Positions 15,967-24,394 of a stretch of 35,078 nt of DNA are shown one piece after another (the first letter of the stretch is position 1; every line of letters begins with the position of its first letter). The notes under the pieces are model-generated. The model had not been told where the DNA came from. It saw nothing but the letters and a program-made list of their open reading frames with translations, and made no database searches. Source of the DNA: Vicinamibacterales bacterium (GTDB lineage: Bacteria; Acidobacteriota; Vicinamibacteria; Vicinamibacterales; Fen-181); assembly GCA_036504215.1 (NCBI GenBank), contig DASXVO010000076.1, positions 1-35,078 on the forward strand, given 5' to 3'. A program made the translations under genes and the position numbers.

Positions 15967-17315
15967 TGACGACCGAGCCACGGGCGCTACGGCTTGGGGC
16001 AGAGCGTCTGGCAACGACCTTCGCAGGTGACCCCGACCGCCCCTTCCTGCGCGAGGGCGGCGAGGTGTGGACGGTTGGCCGTCTGCTGGCGTACGCCGCG
16101 GACGTCGACCACCGGCTCCCTCGAGATGCCGGACCCGCGGTGGGCGTGCGGAGCCATTCAGCCGCGTTCGTCGTGGCATCGCTGCTCGGTCTCTGGAAGT
16201 CGAACCGCCTGCCGCTGCTGATCGATCCGTCGCTGGCGGCCGAGCCGTCCGGCCTTCGAAGCTCATCCCCCCGGATGCCCGTGCTCGCGCCGGCGGGTGT
16301 GACCGACCCCTGGGCCGACGTCCTCGTGGCGGAAACAGGGGGCGGGCTCCTCGATCCACACCTGCCGTTGGCCGACGAGGCCGAAGTCGGGTTCTTCACA
16401 TCCGGCTCCACCGGCGAGCCGAAGATCGTTCGCAAGAGGGCGTATCAGCTCGGGGAACAACACGCGATGGAAGCGCCCTGGCTCGGCCTGAGCGGACCGA
16501 TCTCGGTGCTGTGCCTCGTGCCGGCGTTCCACATCCTTGGCTACATCTACGGTTTCTCGACGCCGGCAGCCGGCGGTGGCGTCACGACGTTCTCGCGCGG
16601 CGCGTCGCCTCAGGCGTGGGTCGAGCACATCGCGGCCGAGCAGCCAACGCTCATCATCGGCGTGCCTTCACACTATCGGCTCATGGCGCAGGTGTCGGGC
16701 CCGTCGCTTCCGCGGGCGATCTATCTCTGTTCCGGCGGACCCCTCGACCCTGCCGTCGCCGCGGAGTTCGAACGTCGGGCGGGGACGCCGGTCCTGCAGG
16801 TCTATGGATCCACCGAGACGGGCGGCATCGCCACGCGCCTTGGCGCCGGGCCCTGGCGCACGATGCCCGGCCTGGCCTGGGAGCGCCGCAAGCTGGATGG
16901 ACGGCTGCTGATCACGTCCGCGTGGCAGGATCGGCCGCAGGAGTGGTACTGCACCGACGACGTCATCGCGTCAGATGGAGAGACGTTCCGCCTGTTGGGG
17001 CGCGCGGACTCGATCGTGAAGATCGGCGGCCGGCGCTTCTCGACCGGCGAACTGGTGCAGGCGGCGCTCACCGCGCCCCACGTCGAGCAGGCGCACGCCG
17101 TCGTCTACGACCGTTTCGGCGAGTTGGCCGTGGCGCTCTTCGTCGTGTCGCCACGGGACGCCGTCGTGACGCCGGCCGACGTCCGGACGTTCCTCGCCGG
17201 CCGGCTCGCGCCGTTCAAACTGCCGCGGACGATCCAGGTCGTGAACGAGTTGCCGACGCGCAGCATCGGCAAGATCGACGACGAAGCCCTGCGCGAGAGC
17301 CTTTCCCGGGGATGA
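15966..17315 (+). CDS. short AMP-dependent ligase (aryl/acyl-acid activating)
   Basis: An ANL-superfamily adenylating enzyme of 449 aa. The ATG overlaps the ammonia-lyase stop by one base (TGATG); GTG 15963 is also possible. Motifs are the ATP loop T145-SGSTGEP-K153, Y280-GSTETGG, YCTDD, the hinge GRADSIVKIGG, and the C-terminal catalytic lysine K436 in SIGKIDD. It is about 50-100 residues shorter than typical acyl-CoA synthetases. This is the size of the AMP-ligases of aryl polyene and dialkylresorcinol clusters, which load aryl acids onto an ACP. The predicted job is to activate the acid made by the preceding lyase and transfer it to the ACP encoded at 33786-34061 or to CoA. It ends 15 bases from the convergent DegT-type gene. 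Confidence 0.9.
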   Translation: MTTEPRALRLGAERLATTFAGDPDRPFLREGGEVWTVGRLLAYAADVDHRLPRDAGPAVGVRSHSAAFVVASLLGLWKSNRLPLLIDPSLAAEPSGLRSSSPRMPVLAPAGVTDPWADVLVAETGGGLLDPHLPLADEAEVGFFTSGSTGEPKIVRKRAYQLGEQHAMEAPWLGLSGPISVLCLVPAFHILGYIYGFSTPAAGGGVTTFSRGASPQAWVEHIAAEQPTLIIGVPSHYRLMAQVSGPSLPRAIYLCSGGPLDPAVAAEFERRAGTPVLQVYGSTETGGIATRLGAGPWRTMPGLAWERRKLDGRLLITSAWQDRPQEWYCTDDVIASDGETFRLLGRADSIVKIGGRRFSTGELVQAALTAPHVEQAHAVVYDRFGELAVALFVVSPRDAVVTPADVRTFLAGRLAPFKLPRTIQVVNELPTRSIGKIDDEALRESLSRG

Positions 17316-17330
17316 GGGCCTCCGAACCGT

Positions 17331-18575
17331 TTACGCCTTTTTCAGCAACTCCGTTCTGACCCTCCGGCCGATCCGCTCGATTTCATGGTCCGCCAGCGAC
17401 TCGTACACGGGGACTTGAACAGCGGTCGCCGCCTTCTCGGCGCCCACGGCCTGCAGACCCTGCCAGCCGAACAGATCCATGTGCGTGCACACGTCCACGT
17501 GCATCGGCGCCACGTCGACGCCCCGCCGGATGCAGCGCCGAACGAGCTGTTGATAGTTCGGGACGTAGGGGCAGTACTGGTAGTAGACGTGCGTCTGCCC
17601 CTCGGGTATGCGCGGGACGCTCACCCCGGGGAGATCCCCGAGCATCTCGTCGAACACCTTCGCGTGCCGCCTGGTGCGCTCGATGAATTCGGGCAGCCGC
17701 TCCAGTCCGGCGAGTCCGAGCGCCGCCTGCACGTTCGAGAACTTGCCGCCGTAGTGGGCCGGCAACGGGTCGAGGCGCTCCACTTTCTCCCAGAGGAAAC
17801 GGTCAGGCTTCGCGTCGAGCCAGGACGTGACCCACCAGATCGGGAACCCGGAATACGTGAACACGGTCGGCCGGATAAAGGTCCGCTGCCACCAGCCGAC
17901 ACGCAAGACGCTCTCCACGCGCTCTGCCGTGGGCCAGGGTTCCGCCTCGGCGTACTCGCCAACGCGCCGCGCCAGCTCGGCGTCCCGCATCCAGGCCAGA
18001 CCGCCACCGAAGGTGTTCAGCGGCTTGAAGGCCTGGAAGCTGAAGAAGCTGGCATCGCCGAACGTGCCCACCATCTGGCCGCGATAGGTGGCCCCCAGCG
18101 AATGCGCACAATCTTCGATCACCTTCAGATCGTGACGGCGGGCGAGCGCGAGGATCGGATCGAGATCGCAGGAGAGCCCGTAGAGGTGCGTGGGCAGCAC
18201 CGCGCGCGTGTTGGGAGTGATCGCGCGCTCCATCGCCGCCGGGCTCAGGGTGAACGTCGTCGGGTCGATGTCGGCGAACACGGGTTTCAGGCCCGCCACC
18301 CTGGTGATCTCCGGGACCACCCAGAACGTGAGCGCGGGCACGATGATCTCCGAGCCCGGCGGGAACTGCATCGACTTCAGGATGTCGAGAAGCGCCATGC
18401 GTCCATATTCCAGGGAGACCGCACGCACGTGCCCCTGGCCCAGGAAGCGGGCAAACGCCTCTTCGAAGGCCGCGATGTGCGGTCCCTGAACGAGTTGCCC
18501 GCGTTGGCGGCAGTCCCGGATGATTTGCGCCGAGTCCGGTACCATCCGCATGCCATATCGCGCGATCGCCGCCAT
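17331..18575 (-). CDS. DegT/DnrJ/EryC1-type PLP aminotransferase
   Basis: A fold-type I aminotransferase of the sugar-aminotransferase (DegT/ArnB) family, 414 aa. I start at ATG 18575, where AAGGAAGG (18590-18583) gives a well-spaced ribosome site; the frame is open to 18635. Motifs are EYGRMALLDIL, IIVPALTFWVVPEITR, FADIDPTTFTL, VIEDCAHSLGATY, and the PLP-binding lysine K184 in FSFQAFKPLNTFGGG. A Trp-rich segment near residues 215-260 is unusual and may contact a hydrophobic substrate. Family members aminate keto-sugars or cyclitols. Here it may put an amino group on a sugar or polar head group of the lipid. It has its own promoter and a long leader, and follows the dehydratase pair on the same strand. 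Confidence 0.9.
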   Translation of the reverse strand: MAAIARYGMRMVPDSAQIIRDCRQRGQLVQGPHIAAFEEAFARFLGQGHVRAVSLEYGRMALLDILKSMQFPPGSEIIVPALTFWVVPEITRVAGLKPVFADIDPTTFTLSPAAMERAITPNTRAVLPTHLYGLSCDLDPILALARRHDLKVIEDCAHSLGATYRGQMVGTFGDASFFSFQAFKPLNTFGGGLAWMRDAELARRVGEYAEAEPWPTAERVESVLRVGWWQRTFIRPTVFTYSGFPIWWVTSWLDAKPDRFLWEKVERLDPLPAHYGGKFSNVQAALGLAGLERLPEFIERTRRHAKVFDEMLGDLPGVSVPRIPEGQTHVYYQYCPYVPNYQQLVRRCIRRGVDVAPMHVDVCTHMDLFGWQGLQAVGAEKAATAVQVPVYESLADHEIERIGRRVRTELLKKA

Positions 18576-18754
18576 GCTGTCGCCTTCCTTCCCGTTGTGA
18601 ACTGCCAGTACTCCCGTGTCCAACCAGCCCGCCACGGTCCCGAGGGCGGACCGGTCGAGACCCGTTTGGGGACACTGACGGCTTGGGCGCCAGCCGGAAC
18701 TGGCCGGATCCCCCGATCGACACTCGCGGCCCTGTCCGGGCCCGCGCTCGGTTC

Positions 18755-18782
18755 AGTATCCACGCGCTGAGAAGCGTGTCAA
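18755..18782 (-). promoter_or_regulatory. near-consensus sigma-70 promoter for the DegT-type gene
   Basis: On the minus strand, a perfect TTGACA (18782-18777) and GATACT (18760-18755) are 16 bases apart. The -35 overlaps the stop codon of the upstream dehydratase-like gene. Transcription would start near 18748, leaving a leader of about 170 bases. Within it, CGGTCC and GGACCG (between 18635 and 18653) can form a 6-bp hairpin. Confidence 0.65.
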
Positions 18783-20077
18783 GCCAGCGGCCGACGGATG
18801 CTCTTTCGCTGCTGGTAGCTGCGGGCGAGGTCCATGTAGACGCCGAGGTCCGCTTCGAGGTCCTGCGGCGTGCCGTCGAAGTAGAGCGTGCGGATCGGCA
18901 GGCCGTTCAGGTCTCGTGAGACGCGAGGATACACGGCCTCGCAGACGATTCCGTTCATGCAGGTGAAGGGGCTGATGTCGATGATGCCGTCAACGCCCTT
19001 TTCGGCCAACTTGATGGCGCGACCGACGCTCAACACCATCTCGCCGAGCGCGCCGTCCACGGGGAGGTATGGCTGGGCGGCCTGGACGACCTCCTGCACG
19101 TCAGGTTCTTCGTAGCCTCGAAACTCCTCCTCGAACGGCTCGAGCAGCACCTGCTCGTCGTGATGCTGGACCCGTTCGCGGACCCAGGTCGTGGCACCTT
19201 CGGTCGAGATGAGCCGCCCGTGCAGGCGAAGCTTCCGGTAGGTCTCCGCGACCGTGTACCAGATCCACTCCGTGATACCCGACAGCCAGACCTCCGCGCC
19301 GGCTTGCTCGAGGCGACGCACGGCATCTTCGTTCGAGAACGTGTTCAGCCTGCAGAAGATCTCGCCGACGACGCCGATGAGCGGGCGCGGCGTGGTCCTG
19401 CGGGTGTCGAGTCCGGCGAAGCGAAGGCGACAGCGCACGAGAGACGCCCGGAGCGACAGCAACTGGCCGCGCGGCGATGAAGGACCGTGCTCGACGGCGT
19501 TGCAGATGTCGTCGAGGCATTCCTCGAACGTCGCATCGGCCGTGCCGAGTCGTCGTTCGTACGGACGGTGCCGCAGCAGCAGCTTCTGCAGGATGTCGGC
19601 GGCGACGAGCATCCGCCACGCGGTGCGGACGAACGGTCTGGCGAGTGTGCCGAGCCCGTTGTACGCGTTCTTGCTCGTGGGCGACAGCACCTCGACCTGC
19701 GGAAAGCCGTTGGCGTCGAGTAGCTGCCGCATGTACGACGAGTACTGACCGAAGCGGCACGGGCCGTCGGCGGTCGGCAGGAAGAAGACCGTGCGCGCGG
19801 GGTCGGCGTCCTCGCGCTCGAGGACCCGCATGAAGTCGCCAACCGTCACCTTGGCGGGGAAGCACTCGTCGCCCGAGGTGTAGCGTGCGCCCAGTTCGCG
19901 CGTCCGCGCGTCCGAGGGCGGCGTCAACGCCGCCTCGACGCCGAGCGAGCGGAAGCCCGCCGCGAACGCCCGCGCGCTGCCGTACGCCATCGGGGGGATG
20001 TAGACCTTCTTGCCCGTCAGCGGGTGGGCGCCGTTTCGGCTGCTGACGCGCCGCCCTGGGTCGGCTCCGGATAACAT
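18779..20077 (-). CDS. 2-hydroxyacyl-CoA dehydratase (HgdB)-like / CoA-activase C-terminal protein
   Basis: A 432-aa protein matching the C-terminal part of long CoA-activase/2-hydroxyglutaryl-CoA-dehydratase-like proteins. I start at ATG 20077 because the family-typical TGKKVYIPPM segment lies close behind it; AAGG about ten bases upstream may serve as ribosome site. Conserved cysteines that could hold a [4Fe-4S] cluster are C72 (GDECFPAK), C107 (DGPCRFGQYS) and C373 (FTCMNG); C379 is an additional cysteine. The gene overlaps the end of the preceding activase gene by 61 bases in another frame. Together the two reproduce the order seen in one chain in clostridial PlsA (plasmalogen synthase) and in proposed bacterial glycerol ester reductases. 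The homology class is solid; an ether-lipid role is inference. The frame stays open to 23233, but that part is a shadow of the activase gene. Confidence 0.82.
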   Translation of the reverse strand: MLSGADPGRRVSSRNGAHPLTGKKVYIPPMAYGSARAFAAGFRSLGVEAALTPPSDARTRELGARYTSGDECFPAKVTVGDFMRVLEREDADPARTVFFLPTADGPCRFGQYSSYMRQLLDANGFPQVEVLSPTSKNAYNGLGTLARPFVRTAWRMLVAADILQKLLLRHRPYERRLGTADATFEECLDDICNAVEHGPSSPRGQLLSLRASLVRCRLRFAGLDTRRTTPRPLIGVVGEIFCRLNTFSNEDAVRRLEQAGAEVWLSGITEWIWYTVAETYRKLRLHGRLISTEGATTWVRERVQHHDEQVLLEPFEEEFRGYEEPDVQEVVQAAQPYLPVDGALGEMVLSVGRAIKLAEKGVDGIIDISPFTCMNGIVCEAVYPRVSRDLNGLPIRTLYFDGTPQDLEADLGVYMDLARSYQQRKSIRRPLA

Positions 20078-23000
20078 CGCAGGATGCCCTTGCTGTCGAG
20101 GTAGGCCTCGCAGCGTGTCAGGTAACCGGCGTCGTTGCCGTGGCCGTCGAACTGCAACACGAGCAGCGGCGTGCCGGCGGCCTGCCGGGTGAAGTACTTG
20201 ATGTAGGAATCCGGCCCGCACTTGAAGTTCGAGATGTAGATGATGTGCAGGTTCGGGCGAGACGCGACGAGGCGAGCCGACTCGAGTATCCGCTGGCCCG
20301 ACGTCCAGTACATGTTCGCGTGCAAATCGTCGATCGACTCGCGGCCCGTCACGAGGAAGTCGAGCGGAATGACGTTGGCCCCGTAGTGCCGACGCAGCTT
20401 TCGCGGGATGTCGCAGTTGATGTTCCGGTCGTAGATGTTGTACGGGCGTCCGACGAGCACGAGGCCCGGCGCGTGCGCCCGGTCGAGCGCGTCGAGCGCC
20501 CGCCGGCCGGCGTCGAGCAGGCGTTCCTGGAACTGCCGCTGCGCGGCGTAGGCGGCATCCACGGCGCGATCGCTCACGCGGCGGTCGATGCCAAGGTGCT
20601 GCGCCATCTCCGCCACCGACCGCTTGATCGATTCGCGCCCAAGCTGGAAGTGCAGGCTCGGCGCCAGGATGCGGCTTCCGACGGCCTCGAGGCGGGGGGC
20701 CGACCGCAGCACGTAGGGCAGCGTCTGCGTCCACGGACAGAAGTGCGCCACGCACGTGGACTCCTCGTGCGCCTCGTTGTCGAGCATGTTGGGGACGAGC
20801 ACGTAGTCCACGCCCAGCTCGAAGAGCGACAGGACGTGCCCGTGGGCCACCTGCACCGGAAAACACGGCTGGGCGAGCGCCAGTTCGATTCCCTGGCCGG
20901 CAATCGCCCGGTCGGTCGGGCGCGAGAGGACCGGTCTCAGGCCGACGGCTGAAAAGTAGGCGTGCCAGAACGGGTACCGCTCGAGCGTGGCCATCGTCCG
21001 CGGGATGCCGATCGTCAGCGGGCCGGGCGAGATCGAGTCGGGCGTCTTGAGCGACTGGCCCGTAATCTCCTCGAGCACCTGGTCGCGATACTCGAGCAGA
21101 TCGTCGATGACCGGCAGGCGCGCCGCCGCGGCGGGCCGCCGGTAGCGATCGGAGCACTTGTCGCCCCAGTAGCTCTTCTGGCCGTCGATCGTGAATTCCT
21201 TGATGTCGCACTCGTTGGAGCACGCGCGGCAGACGAAGTCGCGCGTCGTCCGGTCGAGCAGCGTCAGGTCGTAGCCGCGGAAGCGGGTGGATCCCTGTCC
21301 GGCGCGGTGCCAGCCGCGCGCGATGAGCGCCATGCCGATGGCCCCCATCACGCCGTTGTAGGGGGGCACGGTGATCGGCTTGCCGAGGATCGCCGCGAAC
21401 GCAGCCGCGACCGCGTCGTTGTAGGCCGTGCCTCCCTGGAAGTAGATGACGTCGCCAATCCGGCGCCCGCGCACGACGCGGTTGAGGTAGTTGAGCGCGA
21501 TCGAGTAGGCGAGCCCCGCCACGAGATCCGGAATCGGCTCCGCCTTGTGGAGCCACCCGGTCACGTCGCGCTCCATGAACACCGTGCACCGCTCGCCGAG
21601 CTTGGTGGGGGACGGCGAGGACAGCGCCAGCCGTGCGAATTCGTCCTTGATGTCGATACCCAGCTTCTCGGCCTGCTCCTCGAGGAACGAACCGGTGCCC
21701 GCGGCGCACGCCTCGTTCATCGTGAAGTCGACGACGACGCCGCCCTCGATGGCGATGAACTTCGAGTCCTGCCCCCCGATCTCGAAGATCGTGTCCACCG
21801 GCGGGCCGCCTTGCGTCGTACTGACGTGCACCGCGCCGGTCTTGTGGGCGGTGATCTCGTCGTTGACGACGTCCGCGCCGACGAACTCGGCCACCAGTTC
21901 CCGCCCGGACCCGGTCGTGCCAACGCCGGCGATGGCCAGGCGGGGTCCCCAGGCCCGTTCGAGTTCGGTCAGGCCCTGCTGTACGGCTTCGACCGGCCGT
22001 CCTGACGTGCGCAGGTAGCTGTCGAACACGACCTCGCCCGTCTCGTCCACGACCACGAGGTTGGTGGAGACCGAGCCGACATCGATACCCAGGTAGCCCC
22101 GAATCGGTTGGCCGCCTGGCGCCGGCGCATACCGTCGGACGCGGTCGCGCAGCAGCACCACGTTGTCGAGCGTGAGCGGCGTGCCGTCGAAGGGCCGCTG
22201 CTGGCCGGCGTGCTGGTGCAAGCGGTGAATCTCGCCGAACGAGCGCTTGTCGGTTTCCTCCGCCTCGAGCATCGCCGCGCCGATGGCGCCACACCACGCG
22301 TAGAGCGGCGGCACGACGAGTTGCGAGGCGTCGAGGTCGAATGCCTCGCGCAGGGCCTCGACCACCCCGTCGTTGCAGGCCACGGCGCCGATGAACAGGA
22401 CCGGTGTCTGGACCGACCGCCCCTTCACCACGCTGCTCTTGAAGTTCTGCGCGACCGCGCGGCACAGACCGCGGAGAATCTCCGCCGGCGAGCAGCCTTG
22501 CTGCTGCGCGTGAACCATGTCCGACTTGGCGAAGACCGAGCAGCGCCCCGCGATGCGGGCCGCCGTGGTTGCGGTCCTCACGACCGCGCTCATCTCCTCG
22601 ACGGAATAGCCGAGCCGGGAGGTCTGCTGATCCAGGAACGAACCCGTGCCCGCCGCGCACTCGCCGCCCCGGTCGTAGTCCGCGATCAGGGCCGGCCCTC
22701 CGGAAGCCCCGCGTTCGAGGCGGAGATAGCGCGAACTCTCGCCGCCAATCTCGAAGACCGTGCGGGTATCCGGGTAGAAGCGGGCGACCATGTGCGCGGC
22801 CGCCTTGAACTCGTTCTCGAAGTAGATGCCGAGAAGACGCGCAATCGTGCGGCTGCCGGAGCCGGTCACGCGAATGCCCTCGATGCGCGTCTCTGGCACC
22901 GTCTCGTAGAACGCCTGGAGCAGGTCGTAGGTCGCCTGGATGGGGCTGCCCGCAATGCGAACGTAGTGCGACACGACGAGCGGCCTGGCGCCGGCGCCCA

Positions 23001-23121
23001 CCCACCGGAATTCGGCGTGCGCCGCGCACAACGATTCGAGCAGAGGGCGATCGCCCGGTGCGCCGAGCGCAGCGAGTTTCAGGCCGATCGCGCCGATGTC
23101 GAGCCCGATGTTGATGGCCAA
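20017..23121 (-). CDS. double BcrA/BcrD-type ATPase (CoA activase) with DUF2229, PlsA-like
   Basis: A 1034-aa protein with two ASKHA ATPase activator domains. The best start is TTG 23121, directly before AINIGLDIGAIG with GGAAGGG upstream; no in-frame ATG is close. Domain 1 (about 1-300) has C155-AAGTGSFLDQQ and C194 in GRCSVF. Domain 2 (about 330-600, from YLGIDVGSVSTN) has C472-AAGTGSFLEEQ and C512 in ERCTVF. The 39-40 residue spacing of each pair matches the two cysteines that hold the bridging [4Fe-4S] cluster in HgdC activators. A Cys cluster follows (C631, C634, C638, C656), then a DUF2229/HgdB-like region (IGIPRTMATLERYPFW, PCFPVQVAHGH, ISNFKCGPDS). Such enzymes drive ATP-coupled low-potential electron transfer. 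Clostridial PlsA, which turns ester into vinyl-ether lipids, has this layout. Confidence 0.86.
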   Translation of the reverse strand: MAINIGLDIGAIGLKLAALGAPGDRPLLESLCAAHAEFRWVGAGARPLVVSHYVRIAGSPIQATYDLLQAFYETVPETRIEGIRVTGSGSRTIARLLGIYFENEFKAAAHMVARFYPDTRTVFEIGGESSRYLRLERGASGGPALIADYDRGGECAAGTGSFLDQQTSRLGYSVEEMSAVVRTATTAARIAGRCSVFAKSDMVHAQQQGCSPAEILRGLCRAVAQNFKSSVVKGRSVQTPVLFIGAVACNDGVVEALREAFDLDASQLVVPPLYAWCGAIGAAMLEAEETDKRSFGEIHRLHQHAGQQRPFDGTPLTLDNVVLLRDRVRRYAPAPGGQPIRGYLGIDVGSVSTNLVVVDETGEVVFDSYLRTSGRPVEAVQQGLTELERAWGPRLAIAGVGTTGSGRELVAEFVGADVVNDEITAHKTGAVHVSTTQGGPPVDTIFEIGGQDSKFIAIEGGVVVDFTMNEACAAGTGSFLEEQAEKLGIDIKDEFARLALSSPSPTKLGERCTVFMERDVTGWLHKAEPIPDLVAGLAYSIALNYLNRVVRGRRIGDVIYFQGGTAYNDAVAAAFAAILGKPITVPPYNGVMGAIGMALIARGWHRAGQGSTRFRGYDLTLLDRTTRDFVCRACSNECDIKEFTIDGQKSYWGDKCSDRYRRPAAAARLPVIDDLLEYRDQVLEEITGQSLKTPDSISPGPLTIGIPRTMATLERYPFWHAYFSAVGLRPVLSRPTDRAIAGQGIELALAQPCFPVQVAHGHVLSLFELGVDYVLVPNMLDNEAHEESTCVAHFCPWTQTLPYVLRSAPRLEAVGSRILAPSLHFQLGRESIKRSVAEMAQHLGIDRRVSDRAVDAAYAAQRQFQERLLDAGRRALDALDRAHAPGLVLVGRPYNIYDRNINCDIPRKLRRHYGANVIPLDFLVTGRESIDDLHANMYWTSGQRILESARLVASRPNLHIIYISNFKCGPDSYIKYFTRQAAGTPLLVLQFDGHGNDAGYLTRCEAYLDSKGILRCYPEPTQGGASAAETAPTR

Positions 23122-23231
23122 ACCGTCGCCCTTCCGCTCGAGGGTGCTGGATAGACAGACGCCCGCCAGACATCCGGCCGGGAAGAAGGGGGGGTGGCCG
23201 GTAGCCGTCGAGTGCTCGGTGGTGCCCGAGC

Positions 23232-23237
23232 ATTCTA
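23232..23237 (-). promoter_or_regulatory. possible -10 for the activase/dehydratase operon
   Basis: Minus-strand TAGAAT (23237-23232) lies about 110 bases before the TTG start at 23121. It is AT-rich in a GC-rich gap. The -35 region is weak. Confidence 0.3.
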
Positions 23238-23258
23238 TCGCACCCGCCCTCCCCGTGC

Positions 23259-23264
23259 TATTAT
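23259..23264 (+). promoter_or_regulatory. possible -10 for the methyltransferase operon
   Basis: TATTAT at 23259-23264 lies 71 bases before the ATG at 23336. It sits only 21 bases from the oppositely oriented TAGAAT, so the two promoters would overlap. No good -35 is visible. Confidence 0.38.
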
Positions 23265-23293
23265 GCGGCGTTTCAGCCGGTTGACCGCCGTGC

Positions 23294-23312
23294 GCGGGGC
23301 CGGAAGCCCCGC
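23294..23312 (+). promoter_or_regulatory. GC-rich leader hairpin before the methyltransferase gene
   Basis: GCGGGGC (23294-23300) and GCCCCGC (23306-23312) form a perfect 7-bp stem with a 5-base loop. It would lie in the transcript leader, 23 bases before the ATG. It could influence translation or simply reflect base composition. Confidence 0.3.
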
Positions 23313-23335
23313 CGGAACTGACATCAGCAACAGCG

Positions 23336-24394
23336 ATGCTCACGACGTCCGGCCTGCCTGGCTTTGCCGTGCAGCGCCTTTTGACCGATCGACTCCTGGC
23401 GTTCGTCGAGTGCAGCGGCATTGCGCGCCTGCTGGCGGGGCGTCGTCGCTTCACGCAGGATGACGCGATGGCGATGCTCGCCGACGAACTGGGCTTTGCG
23501 GTCCGCGATTCGATCCGCGCGCGGATGGTGCATGTCCTCCTCGATTTCCTGGACGACTGCGAATACGTCCGCACGGAACCGGACGGCACTCGGCGCTGGA
23601 ACCTGTCGGCGGTGCCTCCCTGGCACCCCAGTGAACACGAGGAACACGAGATCTGCCGCACGTTCGACGGTCAGATGGAGTTCTTCGGCCAGTGCCTCGC
23701 CTACGTGGGGCGCTTCCTGGAAGGTGCGCCCCCCCTGTTCGACTTCGCCGGCACCTCCACGAACGCATGGGAGCGGCTCCTCGGCAACGGCGAAATCGCC
23801 TACGCCCGCTCGGTGCTGTCCCGCCTGCTGCTGCCGCGCGCGGTCGAGGGGGCCCGGATCCTGGTGCTCTGTTACGGCCCGGGGTTCGACCTGGTCGAGA
23901 TCGAGCGGCGCCGGCCCGACGCCCGAATCACGGCGCTCGACTTCACGAACGCGTTCTTCGACGTGGCCTCGCGGCGCCTGACCAGGCCCGAAGCCGTTCG
24001 ATGGGTGGACGGATCGTCGTGGAAGGGCTTCGGCTCGCCGCTTCCGTTCGACGACGGCTGGTTCGACGTGGTGTTGTTCGCGTGCGCCGATCCCTACATT
24101 CCGCCGGCCGTGCGCGTCTTGGCGTACGAGGACATCCACCGTGTCATGCGGGCGGGGGCCGTGCTCGGCGTGCTGACGCACAGCTATCCCGACAAGGCGA
24201 GGCTCGCGGTCGCGGAGTCGTGGATTCGCCGCGGGACGTACTGCCACGACTTCCTCGAGAGCGTCTGCCAGGGATGGCAGGGCTTCTACGACGCGGCGGC
24301 AACGCGTGCGCTGTTCACCCAGGTCGGATTCGGCCTCGACGTCGTCACACTCAACGCGTCGGTGTGGCGGCTCCAGAAGCCAGGGACCCGGTGA
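23336..24394 (+). CDS. SAM-dependent methyltransferase (O-methyltransferase-like)
   Basis: A class I methyltransferase of 352 aa. The N-terminal 130 residues are helical, with a winged-helix-like stretch (VHVLLDFLDDCEYVRTEPDGTRRW) of the kind used for dimerisation in small-molecule O-methyltransferases. The SAM-binding motif is variant: ILVLCYGPGFD at about 175-185, followed by ALDFTNAF. A motif IV-like DVVLFACADPYI and a post-motif VMRAGAVLGVLTHSYP follow. No ribosome site is obvious before ATG 23336. The gene overlaps the next by four bases (GTGA). Methyltransferases of this sort decorate the aryl head in aryl polyenes; that use here is inference from context. Confidence 0.8.
   Translation: MLTTSGLPGFAVQRLLTDRLLAFVECSGIARLLAGRRRFTQDDAMAMLADELGFAVRDSIRARMVHVLLDFLDDCEYVRTEPDGTRRWNLSAVPPWHPSEHEEHEICRTFDGQMEFFGQCLAYVGRFLEGAPPLFDFAGTSTNAWERLLGNGEIAYARSVLSRLLLPRAVEGARILVLCYGPGFDLVEIERRRPDARITALDFTNAFFDVASRRLTRPEAVRWVDGSSWKGFGSPLPFDDGWFDVVLFACADPYIPPAVRVLAYEDIHRVMRAGAVLGVLTHSYPDKARLAVAESWIRRGTYCHDFLESVCQGWQGFYDAAATRALFTQVGFGLDVVTLNASVWRLQKPGTR

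Noticed and set aside
18779-23233. 1484-codon minus-strand frame as one giant protein
   Set aside because: Only the part after 20077 has family motifs. The earlier part is low-complexity and overlaps the well-supported activase gene in another frame.
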